From assembly GCA_964057225.1 (NCBI GenBank), contig OZ059894.1, positions 3,472,001 to 3,536,000 of the forward strand: a stretch of DNA of 64,000 bases. Direction: 5' to 3'. Source of the stretch: Auanema rhodensis. Its lineage: Eukaryota > Nematoda > Chromadorea > Rhabditida > Rhabditidae. Every line of letters starts with the position of its first letter. Positions within the stretch are counted from its first letter, which is position 1. The notes beneath the pieces are model-generated. The model made no database searches. It had not been told where the DNA came from and saw only the letters and a list, made by a program, of their open reading frames with translations. This document shows, piece by piece, positions 11,774 to 23,900 of the stretch. The translations under genes were made by a program, and so were the position numbers.

Positions 11774-14700
11774 TTTCGAATGCACTATACCACATTAAGA
11801 AACGCTCAATACAAGACTTAGTTATGATCGTTTGAAAAATGATGCATTAGTGTATGTTGAGTTTCCATGTACACTCAACATTGCTTCCAAAAACATTTTG
11901 ACAAAAATTTTTTCGAAAAATTTCGAAATAATTTAGCAAAAAGTAGATGTTTTTAGATTCCTTTTTTCAAGGCAAAGACGATGGACAATGTTATTCAACG
12001 AAAAAATTAATTCTTCAGGGTGAAAATCGAGGATATAAGTGTGAACTTATATCAGTTGATATCTCGGTGCATTTTTAAGCTAGCGCAAATCTGATAACAC
12101 AGATCGACGCAGCTTGAAAATCTGCATCGAATGCACTATACTACATTGAGAAACGCTTAATACAAAAATTAGTTATGATCGTTTGAAAAATGATGCATTA
12201 GTGTATGTTGAGTTTCCATGTACACTCAACATTGCTTCCAAAAACATTTTGACAAAAATTTTTTCGAAAAATTTCAGAATAATTTAGCGAAAAGTAGATG
12301 TTTTTAGATTCCTTTTTTCAAGGCAAAGACGATGGACAATGTTATTCAACGAAAAAATTAATTCTTCAGGGTGAAAATCGAGGATATAAGTGTGAACTTA
12401 TATCAGTTGATATCTCGGTGCATTTTTAAGCTAGCGCAAATCTGATAACACAGATCGACGCAGCTTGAAAATCCGCATCGAATGCACTATACTACATTGA
12501 AAAACGCTTAATACAAAAATTAGTTATGATCGTTTGAAAAATGATGCATTAGTGTATGTTGAGTTTCCATGTACACTCAACATTGCTTCCAAAAACATTT
12601 TGACAAAAATTTTTTCGAAAAATTTCGAAATAATTTAGCAAAAAGTAGATGTTTTTAGATTCCTTTTTTCAAGACAAAGACGATGGACAATGTTATTCAA
12701 CGAAAAAATTAATTCTTCAGGGTGAAAATCGAGGATATAAGTGTGAACTTATATCAGTTGATATCTCGGTGCATTTTTAAGCTAGCGCAAATCTGATAAC
12801 ACAGATCGACGCAGCTTGAAAATCTGCATCGAATGCACTATACTACATTGAGAAACGCTTAATACAAAAATTAGTTATGATCGTTTGAAAAATGATGCAT
12901 TAGTGTATGTTGAGTTTCCATGTACACTCAACATTGCTTCCAAAAACATTTTGACAAAAATTTTTTCGAAAAATTTCAGAATAATTTAGCGAAAAGTAGA
13001 TGTTTTTAGATTCCTTTTTTCAAGGCAAAGACGATGGACAATGTTATTCAACGAAAAAATTAATTCTTCAGGGTGAAAATCGAGGATATAAGTGTGAACT
13101 TATATCAGTTGATATCTCGGTGCATTTTTAAGCTAGCGCAAATCTGATAACACAGATCGACGCAGCTTAAAAATCCGCATCGAATGCACTATACTACATT
13201 GAAAAACGCTTAATACAAAAATTAGTTATGATCGTTTGAAAAATGATGCATTAGTGTATGTTGAGTTTCCATGTACACTCAACATTGCTTCCAAAAACAT
13301 TTTGACAAAAATTTTTTCGAAAAATTTCAAAATAATTTAGCGAAAGTAGATGTTTTTAGATTCCTTTTTTCAAGGCAAAGACGATGGACAATGTTATTCA
13401 ACGAAAAAATTAATTCTTCAGGGTGAAAATCGAGGATATAAGTGTGAACTTATATCAGTTGATATCTCGGTGCATTTTTAAGCTAGCGCAAATCTGATAA
13501 CACAGATCGACGCAGCTTAAAAATCCGCATCGAATGCACTATACTACATTGAAAAACGCTTAATACAAAAATTAGTTATGATCGTTTGAAAAATGATGCA
13601 TTAGTGTATGTTGAGTTTCCATGTACACTCAACATTGCTTCCAAAAACATTTTGACAAAAATTTTTTCGAAAAATTTCAAAATAATTTAGCGAAAAGTAG
13701 ATGTTTTTAGATTCCTTTTTTCAAGGCAAAGACGATGGACAATGTTATTCAACGAAAAAATTAATTCTTCAGGGTGAAAATCGAGGATATAAGTGTGAAC
13801 TTATATCAGTTGATATCTCGGTGCATTTTTAAGCTAGCGCAAATCTGATAACACAGATCGACGCAGCTTGAAAATCCGCATCGAATGCACTATACTACAT
13901 TGAAAAACGCTTAATACAAAAATTAGTTATGATCGTTTGAAAAATAATGCATTAGTGTATGTTGAGTTTCCATGTACACTCAACATTGCTTCCAAAAACA
14001 TTTTGACAAAAATTTTTTCGAAAAATTTCAAAATAATTTAGCGAAAAGTAGATGTTTTTAGATTCCTTTTTTCAAGGCAAAGACGATGGACAATGTTATT
14101 CAACAAAAAAATTAATTCTTCAGGGTGAAAATCAAGGATATAAGTGTGAACTTATATCAGTTGAAATCTCGGTGCATTTTTAAGCTAGCGCAAATCTGAT
14201 AACACAGATCGACGCAGGTTGAAAATCCGCATCGAATGCACTTTACTACATTGAAAAACGCTCAATACAAAAATTAGTTATGATCGTTTGAAAAATGATG
14301 CATTAGTGTATGTTGAGTTTCCATGTACACTCAACATTGCTTCCAAAAACATTTTGACAAAAATTTTTTCGAAAAATTTCAAAATAATTTAGCGAAAAGT
14401 AGATGTTTTTAGATTCCTTTTTTCAAGGCAAAGACGATGGACAATGTTATTCAACAAAAAAATTAATTCTTCAGGGTGAAAATCAAGGATATAAGTGTGA
14501 ACTTATATCAGTTGAAATCTCGGTGCATTTTTAAGCTAGCGCAAATCTGATAACACAGATCGACGCAGCTTAAAAATCCGCATCGAATGCACTATACTAC
14601 ATTAAAAAACGCTTAATACAAAAATTAGTTATGATCGTTTGAAAAATGATGCATTAGTGTATGTTGAGTTTCCATGTACACTCAACATTGCTTCCAAAAA

Positions 14701-15040
14701 CATTTTTACAAAAATTTTTTCGAAAAATTTCAAAATAATTTAGCGAAAAGTAGATGTTTTTAGATTCCTTTTTTCAAGGCAAAGACGATGGACAATGTTA
14801 TTCAACGAAAAAATTAATTCTTCAGGGTGAAAATCGAGGATATAAGTGTGAACTTATATCAGTTGATATCTCGGTGCATTTTTAAGCTAGCGCAAATCTG
14901 ATAACACAGATCGACGCAGCTTAAAAATCCGCATCGAATGCACTATACTACATTGAAAAACGCTTAATACAAAAATTAGTTATGATCGTTTGAAAAATGA
15001 TGCATTAGTGTATGTTGAGTTTCCATGTACACTCAACATT

Positions 15041-15862
15041 GCTTCCAAAAACATTTTTACAAAAATTTTCCCGGAAAATTTCAAAATAATTTCACGAAAA
15101 GTAGATGTTTTTAGATTCCTTTTTTCAAGGCGAAGACGATGGACAATGTTATTCAGCGAAAAAATTAACTCTTCAGGGTGAAAATCGAGGATATAAGTGT
15201 GAACCGATATCAGTTGATATCTCGGTGCATTCTAAAGCTAGCGCAATTTTGATAACACAGATCGACGCAGCTCAAAAATCCGCATTGAATGCACTATACT
15301 TCATTGAGAAACGCTCAATACAAAAATTAGTTATGATCGTTTGAAAAATGATGCATTAGTGTATATTGAGTTTCCATGTACACTCAACATTGCTTCCAAA
15401 AACATTTTGACAAAAATTTTTTCGAAAAATTTCAAAATAGTTTAGCAAAAAGTAGATGTTTTTAGATTCCTTTTTTCAAGGCAAAAACGATGGACAATGT
15501 TATTCAACGAAAAAAGTAAATCTTCAGGGTGAAAATCGAGGATATAAGTGTGAACATATATCAGTTGATATCTCGGTGCATTTTTAAGCTAGCGCAAATC
15601 TGATAACACAGATCGACGCAGCTCAAAAATCTACATCGAATGCACTATACTTCATTAAGAAATGCTCAATACAAAAATTAGTTATGATCGTTTGGAAAGT
15701 GATGCATTACTGTATGTTGAGTTTCAATGTACACTCAACATTGCTTTCAAAAACATTTTGACAAAAATTTTCCCGAAAAATTTCGAAATAATTTCACGAA
15801 AAGTAGATGTTTTTAGATTTCTTTTTTCGAGGCGAAGATGATGGACAATGTTATTCAGCGAA
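15041..15862 (+). repeat. Diverged satellite B monomers inside the array
   Basis: These copies differ from neighbours at many positions: TTTTCCCGG for TTTTTTCG, TTTCACGAAAAG for TTTAGC, TTATTCAGCG for TTATTCAACG, CATTCTAAAGC for CATTTTTAAGC, and CTTCATT for CTACATT. The variants are shared between the monomers near 15.1 and 15.8 kb, with a more ordinary copy between them. They look like an older subfamily kept at the boundary between two homogenised domains. They end in a deletion junction at about 15862. Confidence 0.8.
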
Positions 15863-15872
15863 TGACAAAAAT
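15852..15872 (+). other. Internal deletion junction in satellite B
   Basis: TTATTCAGCGAA, which should run into the AAAATTAACTC part of the monomer, instead jumps to TGACAAAAATTTTTTCG, from the middle of a monomer. Part of one monomer and part of the next are therefore fused, breaking the 351-bp phase. Confidence 0.85.
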
Positions 15873-16170
15873 TTTTTCGAAAAATTTCAAAATAATTTAG
15901 CAAAAAGTAGATGTTTTTAGATTCCCTTTTTCAAGGCAAAGACGATGGACGATGTTATTCAACAAAAAAATTAATTTTTCAGGGTGAAAATCGAGGATAT
16001 AAGTGTGAACTTATATCAGTTGATATCTCGGTGCATTTTTAAGCTAGCGCAAATCTGATAACACAGATCGATGCAGCTTAAAAATCCGCATCGAATGCAC
16101 TATACTACATTGAGAAACGCTCAATACAAAAATTAGTTATGATCGTTTGAAAAATGATGCATTAGTGTAT

Positions 16171-16192
16171 GTTGAGTTTCCAAGGCAAAGAC
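16171..16192 (+). other. Second deletion junction in satellite B
   Basis: GTTGAGTTTCC joins directly to AAGGCAAAGACG, omitting roughly 120 bp of the monomer (ATGTACACTC through CCTTTTTTC). The shared TTTC at both ends is consistent with microhomology-mediated loss. Confidence 0.85.
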
Positions 16193-19100
16193 GATGGACA
16201 ATGTTATTCAACGAAAAAATTAATTCTTCAGGGTGAAAATCGAGGATATAAGTGTGAACTTATATCAGTTGATATCTCGGTGCATTTTTAAGCTAGCGCA
16301 AATCTGATAACACAGATCGACGCAGCTTAAAAATCCGCATCGAATGCACTATACTACATTGAGAAACGCTTAATACAAAAATTAGTTATGATCGTTTGAA
16401 AAATGATGCATTAGTGTATGTTGAGTTTCCATGTACACTCAACATTGCTTCCAAAAACATTTTGACAAAAATTTTTTCGAAAAATTTCAAAATAATTTAG
16501 CAAAAAGTAGATGTTTTCAGATTTTTTTTTTCAAGGCAAAGACGATGGACAATGTTATTCAACGAAAAAATTAATTCTTCAGGGTGAAAATCGAGGATAT
16601 AAGTGTGAACTTATATCAGTTGATATCTCGGTGCATTTTTAAGCTAGCGCAAATCTGATAACACAGATCGACGCAGCTTAAAAATCCGCATCGAATGCAC
16701 TATACTACATTGAGAAACGCTCAATACAAAAATTAGTTATGATCGTTTGAAAAATGATGCATTAGTGTATGTTGAGTTTCCATGTACACTCAACATTGCT
16801 TCCAAAAACATTTTGACAAAAATTTTTTCGAAAAATTTCAAAATAATTTAGCAAAAAGTAGATGTTTTTAGATTCCTTTTTTCAAGGCAAAGACGATGGA
16901 CATTGTTATTCAACGAAAAAATTAATTCTTCAGGGTGAAAATCGAGGATATAAGTGTGAACTTATATCAGTTGATATCTCGGTGCATTTTTAAGCTAGCG
17001 CAAATCTGATAAAACAGATCGACGCAGCTTAAAAATCCGCATCGAATGCACTATACTACATTGAGAAACGCTCAATACAAAAATTAGTTATGATCGTTTG
17101 AAAAATGATGCATTAGTGTATGTTGAGTTTCCATGTACACTCAACATTGCTTCCAAAAACATTTTGACAAAAATTTTTTCGAAAAATTTCAAAATAATTT
17201 AGCAAAAAGTAGATGTTTTTAGATTCCTTTTTTCAAGGCAAAGACGATGGACATTGTTATTCAACGAAAAAATTAATTCTTCAGGGTGAAAATCGAGGAT
17301 ATAAGTGTGAACATATATCAGTTGATATCTCGGTGCATTTTTAAGCTAGCGCAAATCTGATAACACAGATCGATGCAGCTTAAAAATCCGCATAGAATGC
17401 ACTATACTACATTGAGAAACGCTTAATACAAAAATTAGTTATGATCGTTTGAAAAATGATGCATTAGTGTATGTTGAGTTTCCATGTACACTCAACATTG
17501 CTTCCAAAAACATTTTGACAAAAATTTTTTCGAAAAATTTCAAAATAATTTAGCAAAAAGTAGATGTTTTTAGATTCCTTTTTTCAAGGCAAAGACGATG
17601 GACATTGTTATTCAACGAAAAAATTAATTCTTCAGGGTGAAAATCGAGGATATAAGTGTGAACTTATATCAGTTGATATCTCGGTGCATTTTTAAGCTAG
17701 CGCAAATCTGATAACACAGACCGACGCAGCTTAAAAATCCGCATCGAATGCACTATACTACATTGAGAAACGCTCAATACAAAAATTAGTTATGATCGTT
17801 TGAAAAATGATGCATTAGTGTATGTTGAGTTTCCATGTACAATCAACATTGCTTCCAAAAACATTTTGACAAAAATTTTTTTGAAAAATTTCAAAATAAT
17901 TTAGCAAAAAGTAGATGTTTTTAGATTCCTTTTTTCAAGGCAAAGACGATGGACGATGTTATTCAACGAAAAAATTAATTCTTCAGGGTCAAAATCGAGG
18001 ATATAAGTGTGAACTTATATCAGTTGATATCTCGGTGCATTTTTAAGCTAGCGCAAATCTGATAACACAGATCGACGCAGCTTAAAAATCCGCATCGAAT
18101 GCACTATACTACATTGAGAAACGCTTAATACAAAAATTAGTTATGATCGTTTGAAAAATGATGCATTAGTGTATGTTGAGTTTCCATGTACACTCAACAT
18201 TGCTTCCAAAAACATTTTGACAAAAATTTTTTCGAAAAATTTCAAAATAATTTAGCAAAAAGTAGATGTTTTTAGATTCCTTTTTTCAAGGCAAAGACGA
18301 TGGACGATGTTATTCAACGAAAAAATTAATTCTTCAGGGTCAAAATCGAGGATATAAGTGTGAACTTATATCAGTTGATATCTCGGTGCATTTTTCAGCT
18401 AGCGCAAATCTGATAACACAGATCGACGCAGCTTAAAAATCCGCATCGAATGCACTATACTACATTGAGAAACGCTCAATACAAAAATTAGTTATGATCG
18501 TTTGAAAAATGATGCATTAGTGTATGTTGAGTTTCCATGTACACTCAACATTGCTTCCAAAAACATTTTGACAAAAATTTTTTCGAAAAATTTCAAAATA
18601 ATTTAGCAAAAAGTAGATGTTTTCAGATTTTTTTTTTTAAGGCAAAGACGATGGACAATGTTATTCAACGAAAAAATTAATTCTTCAGGGTGAAAATCGA
18701 GGATATAAGTGTGAACTTATATCAGTTGATATCTCGGTGCATTTTTAAGCTAGCGCAAATCTGATAACACAGATCGACGCAGCTTAAAAATCCGCATCGA
18801 ATGCACTATACTACATTGAGAAACGCTCAATACAAAAATTAGTTATGATCGTTTGAAAAATGATGCATTAGTGTATGTTGAGTTTCCATGTACACTCAAC
18901 ATTGCTTCCAAAAACATTTTGACAAAAATTTTTTCGAAAAATTTCAAAATAATTTAGCAAAAAGTAGATGTTTTCAGATTTTTTTTTTTAAGGCAAAGAC
19001 GATGGACAATGTTATTCAACGAAAAAATTAATTCTTCAGGGTGAAAATCGAGGATATAAGTGTGAACTTATATCAGTTGATATCTCGGTGCATTTTTAAG

Positions 19101-20969
19101 CTAGCGCAAATCTGATAACACAGATCGACGCAGCTTAAAAATCCGCATCGAATGCACTATACTACATTGAGAAACGCTCAATACAAAAATTAGTTATGAT
19201 CGTTTGAAAAATGATGCATTAGTGTATGTTGAGTTTCCATGTACACTCAACATTGCTTCCAAAAACATTTTGACAAAAATTTTTTCGAAAAATTTCAAAA
19301 TAATTTAGCAAAAAGTAGATGTTTTTAGATTCCTTTTTTCAAGGCAAAGACGATGGACATTGTTATTCAACGAAAAAATTAATTCTTCAGGGTGAAAATC
19401 GAGGATATAAGTGTGAACATATATCAGTTGATATCTCGGTGCATTTTTAAGCTAGCGCAAATCTGATAACACAGATCGATGCAGCTTAAAAATCCGCATA
19501 GAATGCACTATACTACATTGAGAAACGCTTAATACAAAAATTAGTTATGATCGTTTGAAAAATGATGCATTAGTGTATGTTGAGTTTCCATGTACACTCA
19601 ACATTGCTTCCAAAAACATTTTGACAAAAATTTTTTCGAAAAATTTCAAAATAATTTAGCAAAAAGTAGATGTTTTTAGATTCCTTTTTTCAAGGCAAAG
19701 ACGATGGACATTGTTATTCAACGAAAAAATTAATTCTTCAGGGTGAAAATCGAGGATATAAGTGTGAACTTATATCAGTTGATATCTCGGTGCATTTTTA
19801 AGCTAGCGCAAATCTGATAACACAGACCGACGCAGCTTAAAAATCCGCATCGAATGCACTATACTACATTGAGAAACGCTCAATACAAAAATTAGTTATG
19901 ATCGTTTGAAAAATGATGCATTAGTGTATGTTGAGTTTCCATGTACAATCAACATTGCTTCCAAAAACATTTTGACAAAAATTTTTTTGAAAAATTTCAA
20001 AATAATTTAGCAAAAAGTAGATGTTTTTAGATTCCTTTTTTCAAGGCAAAGACGATGGACGATGTTATTCAACGAAAAAATTAATTCTTCAGGGTCAAAA
20101 TCGAGGATATAAGTGTGAACTTATATCAGTTGATATCTCGGTGCATTTTTCAGCTAGCGCAAATCTGATAACACAGATCGACGCAGCTTAAAAATCCGCA
20201 TCGAATGCACTATACTACATTGAGAAACGCTCAATACAAAAATTAGTTATGATCGTTTGAAAAATGATGCATTAGTGTATGTTGAGTTTCCATGTACACT
20301 CAACATTGCTTCCAAAAACATTTTGACAAAAATTTTTTCGAAAAATTTCAAAATAATTTAGCAAAAAGTAGATGTTTTCAGATTTTTTTTTTTAAGGCAA
20401 AGACGATGGACAATGTTATTCAACGAAAAAATTAATTCTTCAGGGTGAAAATCGAGGATATAAGTGTGAACTTATATCAGTTGATATCTCGGTGCATTTT
20501 TAAGCTAGCGCAAATCTGATAACACAGATCGACGCAGCTTAAAAATCCGCATCGAATGCACTATACTACATTGAGAAACGCTCAATACAAAAATTAGTTA
20601 TGATCGTTTGAAAAATGATGCATTAGTGTATGTTGAGTTTCCATGTACACTCAACATTGCTTCCAAAAACATTTTGACAAAAATTTTTTCGAAAAATTTC
20701 AAAATAATTTAGCAAAAAGTAGATGTTTTCAGATTTTTTTTTTTAAGGCAAAGACGATGGACAATGTTATTCAACGAAAAAATTAATTCTTCAGGGTGAA
20801 AATCGAGGATATAAGTGTGAACTTATATCAGTTGATATCTCGGTGCATTTTTAAGCTAGCGCAAATCTGATAACACAGATCGACGCAGCTTAAAAATCCG
20901 CATCGAATGCACTATACTACATTGAGAAACGCTCAATACAAAAATTAGTTATGATCGTTTGAAAAATGA

Positions 20970-23900
20970 TGCATTAGTGTATGTTGAGTTTCCATGTACA
21001 CTCAACATTGCTTCCAAAAACATTTTGACAAAAATTTTTTCGAAAAATTTCAAAATAATTTAGCAAAAAGTAGATGTTTTTAGATTCCTTTTTTCAAGGC
21101 AAAGACGATGGACGATGTTATTCAACGAAAAAATTAATTCTTCAGGGTCAAAATCGAGGATATAAGTGTGAACTTATATCAGTTGATATCTCGGTGCATT
21201 TTTCAGCTAGCGCAAATCTGATAACACAGATCGACGCAGCTTAAAAATCCGCATCGAATGCACTATACTACATTGAGAAACGCTCAATACAAAAATTAGT
21301 TATGATCGTTTGAAAAATGATGCATTAGTGTATGTTGAGTTTCCATGTACACTCAACATTGCTTCCAAAAACATTTTGACAAAAATTTTTTCGAAAAATT
21401 TCAAAATAATTTAGCAAAAAGTAGATGTTTTCAGATTTTTTTTTTTAAGGCAAAGACGATGGACAATGTTATTCAACGAAAAAATTAATTCTTCAGGGTG
21501 AAAATCGAGGATATAAGTGTGAACTTATATCAGTTGATATCTCGGTGCATTTTTAAGCTAGCGCAAATCTGATAACACAGATCGATGCAGCTTAAAAATC
21601 CGCATCGAATGCACTATACTACATTGAGAAACGCTTAATACAAAAATTAGTTATGATCGTTTGAAAAATGATGCATTAGTGTATGTTGAGTTTCCATGTA
21701 CACTCAACATTGCTTCCAAAAACATTTTGACAAAAATTTTTTCGAAAAATTTCAAAATAATTTAGCAAAAAGTAGATGTTTTTAGATTCCTTTTTTCAAG
21801 GCAAAGACGATGGACATTGTTATTCAACGAAAAAATTAATTCTTCAGGGTGAAAATCGAGGATATAAGTGTGAACTTATATCAGTTGATATCTCGGTGCA
21901 TTTTTAAGCTAGCGCAAATCTGATAACACAGATCGATGCAGCTTAAAAATCCGCATCGAATGCACTATACTACATTGAGAAACGCTTAATACAAAAATTA
22001 GTTATGATCGTTTGAAAAATGATGCATTAGTGTATGTTGAGTTTCCATGTACACTCAACATTGCTTCCAAAAACATTTTGACAAAAATTTTTTCGAAAAA
22101 TTTCAAAATAATTTAGCAAAAAGTAGATGTTTTTAGATTCCTTTTTTCAAGGCAAAGACGATGGACATTGTTATTCAACGAAAAAATTAATTCTTCAGGG
22201 TGAAAATCGAGGATATAAGTGTGAACATATATCAGTTGATATCTCGGTGCATTTTTAAGCTAGCGCAAATCTGATAACACAGATCGATGCAGCTTAAAAA
22301 TCCGCATCGAATGCACTATACTACATTGAGAAACGCTTAATACAAAAATTAGTTATGATCGTTTGAAAAATGATGCATTAGTGTATGTTGAGTTTCCATG
22401 TACACTCAACATTGCTTCCAAAAACATTTTGACAAAAATTTTTTCGAAAAATTTCAAAATAATTTAGCAAAAAGTAGATGTTTTTAGATTCCTTTTTTCA
22501 AGGCAAAGACGATGGACGATGTTATTCAACGAAAAAATTAATTCTTCAGGGTCAAAATCGAGGATATAAGTGTGAACTTATATCAGTTGATATCTCGGTG
22601 CATTTTTAAGCTAGCGCAAATCTGATAACAAAGATCGACGCAGCTTAAAAATCCGCATCGAATGCACTATACTACATTGAGAAACGCTCAATACAAAAAT
22701 TAGTTATGATCGTTTGAAAAATGATGCATTAGTGTATGTTGAGTTTCCATGTACACTCAACATTGCTTCCAAAAACATTTTGACAAAAATTTGTTCGAAA
22801 AATTTCAAAATAATTTAGCAAAAAGTAGATGTTTTTAGATTCCTTTTTTCAAGGCAAAGACGATGGACATTGTTATTCAACGAAAAAATTAATTCTTCAG
22901 GGTGAAAATCGAGGATATAAGTGTGAACATATATCAGTTGATATCTCGGTGCATTTTTAAGCTAGCGCAAATCTGATAACACAGATCGACGCAGCTTAAA
23001 AATCCGCATCGAATGCACTATACTACATTGAGAAACGCTTAATACAAAAATTAGTTATGATCGTTTGAAAAATGATGCATTAGTGTATGTTGAGTTTCCA
23101 TGTACACTCAACATTGCTTCCAAAAACATTTTGACAAAAATTTGTTCGAAAAATTTCAAAATAATTTAGCAAAAAGTAGATGTTTTTAGATTCCTTTTTT
23201 CAAGGCAAAGACGATGGACGATGTTATTCAACGAAAAAATTAATTCTTCAGGGTCAAAATCGAGGATATAAGTGTGAACTTATATCAGTTGATATCTCGG
23301 TGCATTTTTAAGCTAGCGCAAATCTGATAACACAGATCGACGCAGCTTAAAAATCCGCATCGAATGCACTATACTACATTGAGAAACGCTCAATACAAAA
23401 ATTAGTTATGATCGTTTGAAAAATGATGCATTAGTGTATGTTGAGTTTCCATGTACACTCAACATTGCTTCCAAAAACATTTTGACAAAAATTTGTTCGA
23501 AAAATTTCAAAATAATTTAGCAAAAAGTAGATGTTTTTAGATTCCTTTTTTCAAGGCAAAGACGATGGACGATGTTATTCAACGAAAAAATTAATTCTTC
23601 AGGGTCAAAATCGAGGATATAAGTGTGAACTTATATCAGTTGATATCTCGGTGCATTTTTAAGCTAGCGCAAATCTGATAACACAGATCGACGCAGCTTA
23701 AAAATCCGCATCGAATGCACTATACTACATTGAGAAACGCTCAATACAAAAATTAGTTATGATCGTTTGAAAAATGATGCATTAGTGTATGTTGAGTTTC
23801 CATGTACACTCAACATTGCTTCCAAAAACATTTTGACAAAAATTTGTTCGAAAAATTTCAAAATAATTTAGCAAAAAGTAGATGTTTTCAGATTTTTTTC

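Larger units (their letters stand above)
2127..11775 (+). repeat. Satellite A array (H2B-derived), 31 monomers
   Basis: Monomers are tracked by the conserved ATGCCA of the H2B-like start: 2357, 2648, 2932, 3251, 3543, 3862, 4181, 4473, 4792, 5084, 5403, 5695, 6014, 6333, 6625, 6944, 7236, 7529, 7821, 8140, 8459, 8751, 9070, 9362, 9681, 9973, 10265, 10584, 10876, 11195 and 11487. After the first few, spacing is 292-293 (short) or 319 (long). Long monomers lack 17 bp of the lysine-rich tail but have 44 extra bases (ATATCAATAGTTTTCATG and on) after the GTAAGT. Promoter-side variants fall into types marked CTAACTATC, TTTTCGCAC, GGAAGCGTGG and CTAACTAACG, which recur in order as a higher-order repeat of 930 bp (three monomers) or 1222 bp (four). 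Confidence 0.95.

Noticed and set aside
2127-11775. Satellite A as a tandem array of functional H2B genes
   Set aside because: Every copy ends within the N-terminal tail; no histone fold or 3' stem-loop is present.
14990-15344. Open frames of 63-79 codons in satellite B, with similar ones at 23802, 28015, 29420 and 31141
   Set aside because: They are open only in variant monomers and frameshifted or stopped in the rest; repetition of the same frame reflects segmental duplication.
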